From contig JAADVB010000013.1 of NCBI GenBank assembly GCA_023334545.1, positions 1 through 64,000 of the forward strand: 64,000 bases of DNA, in the 5' to 3' direction. Source of the DNA: Salisapilia sapeloensis. Its lineage: Eukaryota; Oomycota; Peronosporomycetes; Peronosporales; Salisapiliaceae. The translations under genes and the position numbers were made by a program. Shown here piece by piece: positions 10,010-19,384 of the stretch. The notes under the pieces are model-generated. The model was not told the DNA's origin. It was given only the letters and a program-made list of their open reading frames with translations, and did no database searches. The number at the start of each line of letters is the position of its first letter. The first letter of the stretch is position 1.

Positions 10010-10795
10010 CTACAAGGTCTTCGTCTCCGGCGACGGCGTCGTCTCCGTTGCCGGCGCTGCATTCGGATTGTCTGTAGACGCCTTGACGCTAGCCAGCGAG
10101 CTGTTCACATACTCAACGCCGTTGTTCACGAGCTCGGTGCCTTTCTGCACGAGGTTTGCGCCCATACCACCGCTCACACTGTTGTCAACCTTGGCTGCTG
10201 TTGAAGACACACCAAGCGATTGGTCCCAGCTGGACACTGTGCTGCTAACAGAAGTGGCAGCTCCCGAGATGGCCTGGCTGACGCCGTAACGCTCATCGAT
10301 GGATCCAGCAGTTTGCAATGCCGTGCCTGCCGCTGCGGTGGAGTACTGTCCGATGAGCTCTTGGATACGAGACACTTGTTCCTTGACCTGCTGGAACGCA
10401 GGGGTCGTACCCGTCGCGTCCATCGCCGACGTCACGGAGGCGCGGAACTTGTCATCGTACTCTTTTCCCGTTACTTTTAAACCTTCAAACGACGTCTTTG
10501 CCTGCTCCACAGCACCTTTAGCAGTCTGCATGAGCGAAGCCGATGTATTCGTGCCTTGCTCCTGGATCTTCGCACTCACTTCACGCAGTGACTCAAGGGA
10601 CTGACGAGAGCGGTCGAGCGCCGGTTGCATGTACGACGAGGCTGTCTCCGAGACCTTGTACTGTTCATCGTACTGCTGCAGTTGCTTCGTGACTTGGTCC
10701 AAGTACGTCTTCGCTTCTTCCGTACTCTGCGAGATCTGTTTCTCGAGTTTCGTCACTTCTTCCTGTGCTACTTGTCCGTTCGTGCTGTCCGACAT
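10010..10795 (-). CDS. Coiled-coil protein, tandem family copy 3
   Basis: 261 residues from the ATG at 10795 (MSDSTNGQ). Block A reads KTYLDQVTKQLQQYDEQYK then SSYMQPALDRSRQSLESL. Block B reads SSWDQSLGVSSTAAKVDNSV, followed by a Gly-rich turn and VQKGTELVNNGVEYVNSSL. The tail is short, Pro/Thr-rich and ends ETKTL. Content is helical and rich in Ser, Thr, Ala and Gln, with no cysteines or membrane segments evident. The alignment with copies 1 and 2 is clear by eye, so the three arose by tandem duplication. The biochemical role is unknown. A promoter-like TCATTTGGAAATTT lies 17 bases upstream of the start. Confidence 0.75.
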   Translation of the reverse strand: MSDSTNGQVAQEEVTKLEKQISQSTEEAKTYLDQVTKQLQQYDEQYKVSETASSYMQPALDRSRQSLESLREVSAKIQEQGTNTSASLMQTAKGAVEQAKTSFEGLKVTGKEYDDKFRASVTSAMDATGTTPAFQQVKEQVSRIQELIGQYSTAAAGTALQTAGSIDERYGVSQAISGAATSVSSTVSSWDQSLGVSSTAAKVDNSVSGGMGANLVQKGTELVNNGVEYVNSSLASVKASTDNPNAAPATETTPSPETKTL

Positions 10796-10811
10796 GATCT
10801 TCTTTCGTGGT

Positions 10812-10825
10812 AAATTTCCAAATGA
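10812..10825 (-). promoter_or_regulatory. Possible Inr/FPR-like core promoter element
   Basis: Minus strand reads TCATTTGGAAATTT, 17 bases before the ATG of coiled-coil copy 3. It agrees with the oomycete core promoter pattern at most positions and supports 10795 as the start. Confidence 0.35.
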
Positions 10826-10898
10826 TTGCTTTATGCACTTTCGAATTTTTAGGATCAGAAAAAGCGAATCTTCTACGTAGAGTACATTGGTGGTACAG

Positions 10899-12216
10899 TT
10901 AGATCTTAAGCAGACGGACGAGATGCGATCGATCCAACGCGCCAAGTGCCGCTTGTAACTGGGCTTGTGTATCGGCGTTTTGGACGAGAAGCGAGCCGAT
11001 GCGTTCTGCTAGCTTCGTAGAAATGTCTATTTGACATAATTAGAAAATGAGATGGCGGATATTGGATGGAAATGTACCGATGGGAAGTTGACAGTGCCGG
11101 GTGAGAAGGCGAATGTAAACTGGCGATTGAGCTGGTAGGACGTTTACGACCATCGCACTAAACCAGGGAGGTAGTTTCATGAGAGTGGACGGATTGCGAC
11201 TGAGCCATCTTTCGATCGAGTCGACTAGTGATGGACGAATATCGTTCTTCACTTTAGTCGAGAGCGAAGGTAGTCGTAGCAGTAAAAGCAGTGGGACTTG
11301 CTACATGCTTAACACTCAGCTGCGTTTTGTATGTAGCTAAGAGATAATAGTACCTGCGTATCAGTGACTGTATCGTTTGATTCCAACGGATCAATCGCTT
11401 GTGCCACCAGATCCTTTCGTGCCTGCGATGTTGCAGCCTGGAGGTCATGCTCCAGGGTAGTCACGATCGATTCCAGTTGAATCGTCTTTGGATCCAGTGT
11501 AAAGCTTTCCTTGGCTGGAATTGAAAAGGCGATATCGTCCAGTACTACACTTGCAAGACAATTATACAGCTGCACTCATATATGGAAGAGAGGCACATAC
11601 CTTGCACTTGAATATATTTACAATTGTCTCGTAGCGAGGTAGCAAACTGTAGCATCGTTGCCGTCTTCCGTTCATTCGTAGCTTTTCCAGCTAATAATTT
11701 ACTACAAGCAAACATAAATATCTCCATACATTTTCGTATAATCATTTGACAAGGAGCAACCTCGCGAAAGCTATATGAGGAGGTACAGAGGACGTGGTCG
11801 ATGGCAGCTCTAGCTTCTTCAGCTCTTGCAATGCCAAGATAAGCAGCTCCGATCGCTTTGGGTGGGTCGCCAGAAACGGACTCTGGATAAGTGCTGCAAG
11901 CAAATGCACACGAGCTATCCAGCCATCATGTTACTCTTATTCCTGTATCAAAAATCCATCAATTCGTTTGCATTGCACCATTCTCCAAGTCCTCTGCAGT
12001 CAATCGGCGATTGACACTCAGCGGCAGTGTCCACTCATTCGCTATACATCGTTCCGTTTGCTCTTCAATATGCACAGCCCATTGAATGGCTCTCTCTAGA
12101 CTTTGTCTATCCCATTGATACACCTTGGAGGTCTGTGTGTCATTCACAAGCGCCACAAAGACCTGAGCATCCTGCCTCGGACCCATTTTCTCGCCTTTGG
12201 TCCGAGCAGAGTCCAT
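10899..12216 (-). CDS. Helical protein of unknown function, six exons
   Basis: Exons on the minus strand: 12216-11979, 11914-11761, 11701-11601, 11544-11354, 11300-11078, 11026-10899; 344 residues. All five introns are GT...AG, 51-64 nt, and the joined frame has no stop. The ATG at 12216 (MDSARTKGEKMG) is the first in frame; 12186 is an alternative. The protein is almost entirely alpha-helical and leucine-rich (ARVHLLAALIQSPFLA, LLILALQELKKLEL, VPLLLLLRLPSLS, SIERWLSRNPSTLMKLP, ending DRSHLVRLLKI), suggesting a helical-repeat scaffold. No catalytic motif, signal peptide or membrane span was seen, and I do not recognise the family. It starts 105 bases from the divergent CCT delta gene. Confidence 0.65.
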
Positions 12217-12321
12217 TTGACTTGGATAAAGTATGGTGGCAGTCTGACTGGCAAACAAAAGACACAAATCCAAACAAGCGCCCTTCGAGCGAGCGACGGA
12301 TTAGATACTAGAGACTAGGAA

Positions 12322-13983
12322 ATGGCTGCTGCGAGTACGATTGCTAGACCTTCAGGTGAAACCTTGCGTGGCAAGCAAAAGGAAAAGGATGTGCGCATGT
12401 CCAACATTATCGCTGCCAAAGGTATGCTTCGTATGTACATTTTGTTAGAAAGATGCTAACAACCGTCGTTCGTGTCTGTATTAGCCATTGCGAATGCTAT
12501 TCGCACGAGTTTAGGACCGCGTGGTATGGACAAGATGATCCAGCAGGAAAAAGGTGAAGTCATCATCTCGAACGACGGCGCGACCATTCTGTCCCAAATG
12601 CAGGTCTACCATCCTACGGCCAAGATGCTCGTGGATCTATCCAAGTCGCAAGATATTGAGGCTGGTGACGGTACCACGTCCGTCTGTGTCATCGCAGGCG
12701 CTCTCTTATCTGCCTGTGAAGACCTGCTCATGAAGGGAATCCACCCGACGAACATCTCGGACGCCTTTGGCATGGCTGCGACCAAGGCCGAAGAGATCCT
12801 TACGAACATGGCGAAACCCATGAACCTAGCGGACAGGGATGAGCTCATCAGTTGCGTGAACACTTCTCTTTCGTCCAAGGTCATTTCCGAGTACGCAGAC
12901 CAGCTGTCTCCGATCGCCGTCGACGCTGTCCTCCAAGTCATTGACATTGAGACCGCGACGAACGTCGATTTGAACAGCATCCAAGTCGTCAAGCAACTCG
13001 GCGGTACGATCGACGAATCAGAGCTCGTCAAAGGTCTCGTGTTCAGCAAAGGATTCCAAAAGACGGCCGTGGATGCTCCGAGCACGATCGAGAACGCCAA
13101 GGTCGCGCTTCTCCAGTTCTGTTTGTCGGCACCCAAGTCGGACATGGAGTCGAACGTTGTCATCAATGACTACGCTGCCATGGACCGTGTCTTGCGGGAG
13201 GAACGGAAGTACATTTTGAATTTGTGTAAGCAGGTGAAAAAGTCTGGCGCGAACGTCGTGTTGATTCAAAAGTCCATCCTCCGGGATGCCACGAACGACC
13301 TGTCACTCCACTTCTTAGCCAAGATGGGCATCCGCGTCATCTCGGACATTGAACGTGCCGATATTGAACACATCGCATCGACCTTGGGCTGCTTGCCAGT
13401 AGCCAACATCGAGTACTTGACGCCAGACAAACTTTCGACCGTCGGACTCGTCCAAGAGCAGTCTGTCGGTGGCCACAAGGTCGTCAAGATGACTGAGATC
13501 GAGAACGCTGGAAAGACCATGTCTATCCTTGTGCGTGGCTCCAACAAACTCGTCTTGGAAGAGGCTGAGCGATCGCTCCATGATGCCTTGTGCGTCGTCC
13601 GTTCGCTTGTGAAGAAGCGTTTCTTGATTTGCGGTGGCGGTGCGCCAGAGATTCAGGTCGCTCATGAACTCGCAAAGCAGGGGCATGAGCTGGAAGGCAC
13701 AGCTAGCTACTGTCTCCAAGCCTTTGCGGATGCTATGGAAGTCGTGCCGTACACGCTTGCGGAGAACGCGGGTCTGCAGCCGATTAGCATCGTCACGGAG
13801 CTCCGTGCGCAGCATGCGGAAGGCAAGAAGAGCGCTGGCATTAACGTGCGCAAGGGTGGCATTGACGACATGTACGCTTTGAACGTCCTCCAGCCGTTGC
13901 TTGTGAACACGAGCGAGATCTCGCTTGCTGCCGAATGTGTTCGCATGATCCTCAAGATTGATGACATTGTCATGGTGAGATAA
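12322..13983 (+). CDS. CCT4: T-complex protein 1 subunit delta (CCT4)
   Basis: Subunit of the cytosolic TRiC/CCT chaperonin, which folds actin, tubulin and WD proteins with ATP. Exons 12322-12421 and 12485-13983, 532 residues, close to the family's usual ~530-540. Group II chaperonin signatures: [25 protein letters not shown], the ATP-site segment AGDGTTS, and ICGGGAPE near the C-terminus. The delta identity rests on overall resemblance, including the N-terminus ([14 protein letters not shown]) and the ending [12 protein letters not shown]. The single 63-nt intron splits an Ala codon. It ends 26 bases from the convergent phosphatase gene. Confidence 0.93.
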
Positions 13984-14009
13984 ATGAAAGACCAAACAGC
14001 TTTTCTCTT

Positions 14010-14770
14010 CTATTCGTTTAAGTGACTCGTGTTGTTCAATTCGACTTGCTGAAAGACTTGCGAGTCGACGGCAAAGTCGAGGACGTTCACACAAGTGTTG
14101 TCCTGGTGGATCTCTCGCATGTGAAGCAAGTTGGCGTGCAGCAGTTGAGACAAGATGACCTTGTTGAACCGACCATGCGTTACCATGAGGATGTGCGAGG
14201 CTGGTGGATGGGCGTTCATCAGCTCTAGGATCTTATCACAACCACGAGCAGCTACTGTCAATGGACTCTCGCCCTCTGGAAACTTGGCGGCTGATACACC
14301 ATTATCCCATAGATCCCAAATCCGATGCTGGTCTTTCATGAATTCAGTATGCAGCTCATTCTCGACTCGCCCAAAGCTCATCTCCTCTAGCTCCGTATAC
14401 GCTGGCACTTGCGCAATGGATGAATGGTGCTTAGCCACATTCGCAGCTGTCTGTCTAGCTCGCTTAAGTGCACTGCAGTAGATGGCAGTAAGAGGAGCTA
14501 GCTCCATCGCTTCGCCTAATTTCTTCGCTTGTGCCTGTCCAGTGGCATTCAGATCTGAATTGACTCCACGTCCTTGGAACCTCCCTTCGACATTAAAGTC
14601 TACAAGTACGATCAGCATCATCATGCATTGCAACAGATGGGATTGCACATACCAGTTTGACCATGTCGGCACAAGTACAGACGTGAATATCCTTCTTCGA
14701 GCGTTGGTAGCTGCTTCAGTAGTGTCATGCTGAACGAGTCACCGGGTGGGATAGAATTTCGTGTCATCAT
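14010..14770 (-). CDS. Histidine phosphatase / phosphoglycerate mutase family protein
   Basis: Two exons, complement(14010..14599, 14653..14770), 235 residues. The catalytic RHG motif appears as LYLCRHGQTDFNVEGRFQG, with the second part supplied by exon 2 across a 53-nt intron. Other family landmarks are SALKRARQTA, the acid-base Glu region ELEEMSFGRVE and the second catalytic His in MVTHGRFNKVI. This is the dPGM/fructose-2,6-bisphosphatase-like branch acting on a phosphorylated metabolite; the substrate cannot be told. The start is uncertain: ATGs at 14770, 14767 and 14728 are all in frame and the first 15-30 residues are not conserved-looking. Confidence 0.85.
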
Positions 14771-14830
14771 CAGTTTATGTAAAATTAATAATACACATAA
14801 AATATATTTAACTTTCAAAAAAGCTTTTTT

Positions 14831-16686
14831 TCATTCATCTTTTTTCTGGTGTACTTGTCGCTGCCCAAGTACCCATCGTACGACAAGTCCATCTAGAAAT
14901 AGTACTGCAAAGACAAGTACTATGGACGAAGTTAGCTTGAGGAGCACCAGCGTGGCGTTGACACCGCCGAGAAGTGCCACCTTCCACTTCAGCTCCAGTC
15001 CTCGCATCGTCGTCACGAGTTCCCGCTTGCTTTCTGACGCATACAACTTGTCGTGTTCCTCTGCGTGCTCATCATAAGCTTCCACATCCTCTTCAGAAGA
15101 ATCATCCGACTCGTCGCTCTCTTTCTCCACGTCCTGTGCATTCTCCGAGATCGGTTCCACCGTCCCTCTCTTGCCTTTCCGGCGACGACGCTGTTGCTGC
15201 GCCCATAGTATAGCTGTCGAGATCTCTCGCTCCCATAAGTTGTATTGCTCTAGCGAGTCCGTGCATATCTTCCACGTCCGTTTCTGCGACTGGACCATGA
15301 ACATGTACGGCGTCGGGGCAGCTTCGTCGTCGCCACTGCTCGTCACAGCCAGTTGCGCGTCTTTTGCCGTTAGGCGCAACTTGGCAAGAGATAGACCTCG
15401 TCTTGCAGCGTGCTCCGAGTCATAGTATCGCAACGCAGCCTTTCGTTTATCCAATACAAACCATTTGCGATACCAGCTCTTGCCTCGGAACTTGACACTT
15501 CGCTGGATGATTAATGACCCGGCTTGGAAATTCAGCTCATTTCGACGCGCTGTCACAAACGGTTTCGACAGGAGTGTCAAGGAAGAGTTCACGATCTGTC
15601 GAGGGTACAGTCCATGGTTACGGCTCTGGTCAATGTACCCAGCACGTCGACCGTCTTCCGCCAAGAGGAACCCACTGCCGACGTCTGGAGGTGGGTGCTC
15701 ATCGTCTTGTGGCGTGCTAAAGGACTCGTGGACAGCGTCTTTCCGAGGCGAGTCACTGCTGTCAATTGGAAGCACTTCTGCCCAGTAGACAAGGACTTTG
15801 CCCTTGCTCCACGTATACGTGTTGTCCCATGTCAAGGATAAGACACCTGGTGAGGAACATTGGTATCTTCCTTTAATCGGCTTGACGTTGGATTCCTCTC
15901 GAGAGTAGACGTTGACCGTCTCGCCTTCAAAGGTAGCACTAAAGCCAATGTCGTGCTTTTTGGTCGTGAACTGCCATGTCGCGACATCACCAGGACGACG
16001 AAGAGTAAGACTGAGAGAGAAGGACTGACCGGCTCGAACAGTGACGATGGTACCCGGCGTGGCATCGAGTGGCCTACCAGACGGACGAATGTCCTCTTCA
16101 TCTTCTTCACTATCGTCTGGCAAGTTGGAGTCTTCCAAGAACTCACGAAATAGCTTGCATGACCGGATTTCTGGCACTTGGATAAGATCACTTAAATATT
16201 GGTTTAGTTCCTGCGTCTTCTGTCGAATGTATTCGTTATCGTAGCGTTTGCGATGCATGGATGGCATTTTGGGCAGAGGAGATTTGGGATACTTTTTGTG
16301 AAGCTACAGAGGTCGATGAGAATACATTTGTAGGTGCTTTGGAAATGACTACATACTTTGCGTTGGAGGGAAAGGAATTGTTTATGAGTTCGATCGACAT
16401 AGTGCTCTTGCTCCGAATCGTCATAGACCACGACGAGTGTGAACAAGGCATAAAAGTTCGGTCTGTCCGGGATGTACCTCGTCGGATCGAGCGCATTCTT
16501 CTTCGGCATCGCATTCTTCTCAATCGTATGACTGCGAATAGAGCATTTGGCCACATTCTTCCGTTTCGGGGTTCCCACCGGTCTGACATCCCCTGTGCTC
16601 AACTTTCGACTTTCCCTCCTACTGTCGCCAATGTCCCTGGCATCGATAGGTGCTGGTGGAGAAACACTCCCTCCGTCCGTACTCAT
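14831..16686 (-). CDS. PX-GOLD-PH domain protein with C-terminal membrane anchor and KKxx tail
   Basis: Two exons, complement(14831..16303, 16357..16686), 600 residues. A PX phosphoinositide-binding domain (~72-165) has the RTHKQFLSLQRKL and PLPKMPSMHRKRYD core, completed only after splicing the 53-nt intron. A GOLD beta-sandwich (~196-286) shows VRAGQSFSLSLTLRRPGDVA, DIGFSATFEG and LSLTWDNTYTW. A PH domain (~368-476) shows FRGKSWYRKWFVLDKRKAAL and WKICTDSLEQYNLWEREI. After an acidic linker come two closely spaced hydrophobic segments (~551-588) and a C-terminal KKDE that fits a di-lysine ER-retrieval signal if the tail is cytosolic. Inferred: an ER-anchored protein whose cytosolic domains bind lipids on another membrane. 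The first ATG is at 16686; an upstream GTG is ignored. Confidence 0.82.
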
Positions 16687-16851
16687 GTCGACCGTGCCGG
16701 AAGTAAAAATTCCAATTTTTAGCACGGTGGTAAGTTACGTCCTCGACGGTGGCATTTTGTCATTTATAATGATCACGTCAACAATGTATAACCTTGTCCA
16801 CCTCGGCGCGTGTCGCTATCCTTTCGGTCTTCAGTTTTCACACTTCAGACT

Positions 16852-16865
16852 TCATTATCGAATTT
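16852..16865 (+). promoter_or_regulatory. Possible Inr/FPR-like core promoter element
   Basis: TCATTATCGAATTT lies 22 bases before the thioredoxin ATG, in a pyrimidine-rich stretch, and resembles the oomycete initiator plus flanking region. Confidence 0.4.
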
Positions 16866-16886
16866 GATACGAAGAGCGCAAGAAGG

Positions 16887-17308
16887 ATGATTGAGATCGA
16901 GTCGACAGAGCAATTTAAGGAGGAAGTTGCCAAGGACCAGTTGACCGTGGCCTTCTTTGCTGCCGGATTCTGTGGTGGCTGCAAGATGATCAAGCCCAAG
17001 ATCAAGAAGCTGGACAAGGAATTGGAGCACGTGGTATGTACATTTGACTGGATGGAAGAAATGCAATATATTTATGGCGTTGCAATAGAACTTTTTGCAA
17101 GTGGACGCGGAAGACTTTGAGGACTTTGTCGAGGAAATCGACGTCGACAGCTTCCCGACGTTCCGCGTGTACAAGAAGAACGAAATTTTGGGTGACTACT
17201 GCAGCTCCAAGTATGAAAAGGTAAGCTACTTTGCGTATGTTGGATGTCAAGCACTGTTCTGATGGGACATTGTAGGTGGACGAATTCATTCGCAAGACCA
17301 TTGCGTAG
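16887..17308 (+). CDS. Thioredoxin with CGGC active site
   Basis: Small redox protein. Exons 16887-17033, 17089-17220 and 17276-17308 give 103 residues, the length of a classical cytosolic thioredoxin. The active site is AAGFCGGCKMIKPKI: CGGC where most thioredoxins have CGPC, and no Trp precedes the first Cys. The cis-Pro loop is present (DVDSFPTFRVYKKNE). The second acceptor was chosen as tgcaatag at 17088 so that exon 2 begins NFLQVDAEDF, matching the usual strand after the active-site helix; the next AG breaks the frame. The last exon has only 11 codons. The CGGC variant would be expected to shift redox potential or partner choice. Confidence 0.87.
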
Positions 17309-18387
17309 ACTCCAAAAGGCATTTTGATCCATAGATGCAAATACGGCTCATCGTAGCTGTCTTTTGAACCAATATACGACCCCAATTTAACGCTTACGTG
17401 TAGCGCGTTTTACTTCGCATATTCTTCAGAATAACGCAAAAATTACAGGTTCGCAATCAGGATGAATGTTGATGGAAACTTGGTGCTTTCTCGGTATGTA
17501 GTCTGATCCAGGAGTGATGTGGCTTCTCTTGGTCGGCTTTGTACGTGATACAAGGCCATTTCAATATGAGAACGCGACAATCACTTGCATGGAATTCGCT
17601 AAAACAAGCGTCCTATGCGGATTCTCAACGGTAGACGAAAGATACGATAGCGAGATTATATTTGAACCAAGTCTATTGCAAGGCGATGATGTCGTTGACA
17701 TGCATTCCAACGAGAGTCTACAAACGGCCATCCTTTAATCTGACCTCATCCTTTAGGTCGCTATAAGCATGTTTTCCGATAGATACTTCATTGCCTGGGC
17801 AGTAGAAAGCCTTGATCTTCACGCTTTTTTTGCTTGTCGTCATCTACCAAACTACACCAGTCATCGGGTTCATTAACTGATTGCTGCATCACAACGCATC
17901 TGTATACGCATCTTGGCATGAGAATGGTGGCATACACAGAAGGACTCCAGCGCAATAGCAAAGTACATTTGCAGCATAGACTTGCGATAACCATCCCAAA
18001 GTATGGTTATCGATATTCCTCCGTCTTGCACACTCACCCAACTTCGTCGTAATTTATGCCACCAGTACTCTATCGTTTCAAAGACGTGGTCTAATCACTT
18101 ACTATCGCCTTCTTCATCTCAAGATCAAGCAGCACATTTCACAAGCCATTAATAACGGCCACAATCGTATCCTTATTTTCCTTCTAGACTAAACCTGGAG
18201 ATGCCTTAATAATAGAGAATGCCCAGATCCAGGTCATGCATGAAACCTGGTCGGTGGATCTTGTGCCTAGACAGGAACTGTTCTGATCCAAATGCATGCA
18301 ATTTTCCGCCGATTCGCAACTAGCCTGGTCCAGCTTCAAGTGTACCCATTAGCGTGCGGCTGACAGCACAATACAAATTATATCGCC
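17309..18387. other. Gene-poor spacer, no supported gene
   Basis: 1079 bases between the thioredoxin stop and the esterase start. The longest open frame, plus 17517-17738 (73 codons), starts MWLLLVGFVRDTRPF with a short hydrophobic run, but it has no recognisable domain and no convincing upstream exon. Two other short frames overlap on opposite strands near 17800-18050. I see no tRNA, repeat array or mobile element. It could hold a small secreted protein or a decayed gene. Confidence 0.4.
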
Positions 18388-19158
18388 ATGACGACCTCCA
18401 ACCCATCTCGCCACACTTTCTTATTGCTCGGAGATTCGATCACGCAGGACGGAGCCAATCCCGACATCACTGGATGGGCCAGTTTACTGCAGCATAGCTA
18501 CGTACGGTCGGCAGACATAATCAACCGTGGTCACTCGGGCTACAACACGAGGTGAGGAGATGACTCCTTGGATTTATATTTTGTAGTAACGTTTAGACTA
18601 CGATGCAGGTGGACTTTAAAGCACGTTTTGCCTGTATTGGAAGGCAAGGAGCTCTTGGCATCAAGCCCTTATGCTCCTTCTCTCGTCGTCATTTGGCTCG
18701 GAGCTAATGATGCAGCACGTCCAGAGAGCTCTGAAAGCTTCCAGAACGTGCCACTAGAAGAATTCAAGTCTAACTTGCAGAAGATCGTACGTCGTATTCA
18801 ACTGTGTCTTCCATCGGCGAAGATTCTTCTACTGACGCCGTCAGCGGTCATCGATGAGAAACGTCGGCTGGAGCATCCAGACGAGATCGATCGATGCAAT
18901 GCCGTAACAAAGGAGTACGCAGAAGCCTGTGTTTCCGCTGGTCAAGAGACCAATGTGCCCGTACTCAACCTCTTTACCTTCTTCAATAAGATGGAAGCAA
19001 AGGAGCGCTCGGATCACTTCCGAGATGGACTCCACCTAGTCTCGAGTGGTAATCGCCTCGTGTTCGAGCAGTTGAAAGCAAAGATCGACCAAGAGTTTCC
19101 AGACTTGTCGAGTGATTCTTTAGCATGGCAATTCCCAGGCTTTCGAGATTTCAAGTAA
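18388..19158 (+). CDS. GDSL/SGNH esterase, IAH1-like
   Basis: Exons 18388-18551 and 18609-19158, 237 residues. All four SGNH blocks are visible: GDSITQDGA with the nucleophile Ser, GHSGYNTR with the oxyanion Gly (split by the intron), WLGANDA with the oxyanion Asn, and the late DGLHL Asp/His pair. Length and motif spacing match isoamyl acetate-hydrolysing esterase (IAH1) of yeast and plants, a cytosolic esterase for small acetate esters. No signal peptide is present, so it is unlike the secreted plant GDSL lipases. The physiological substrate here is unknown. The intron is 57 nt. Confidence 0.88.
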
Positions 19159-19384
19159 ACAAGCTACGAGCTTCGGTCGAGCAGCTTTTGAGGGTCGTGC
19201 GGATAATCTCGCTTCGTTCGCTCAATCGCCTTCAGAAAAAAGATAAGCAATACAAAACATCATTTGGACACGTAGTTTGCATACTTTTCGAACAAATTGC
19301 TCGATGATCGTAGTTGGAAGTAGCGTCATAAACCGCGGTGGTTCCGGTGGACTCATGACCTACAGAGTAACACAGTACGTTCAT

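Noticed and set aside
17517-17738. Possible small secreted protein
   Set aside because: The hydrophobic start is short and followed by charged residues; no cysteine pattern or effector motif such as RxLR was seen.
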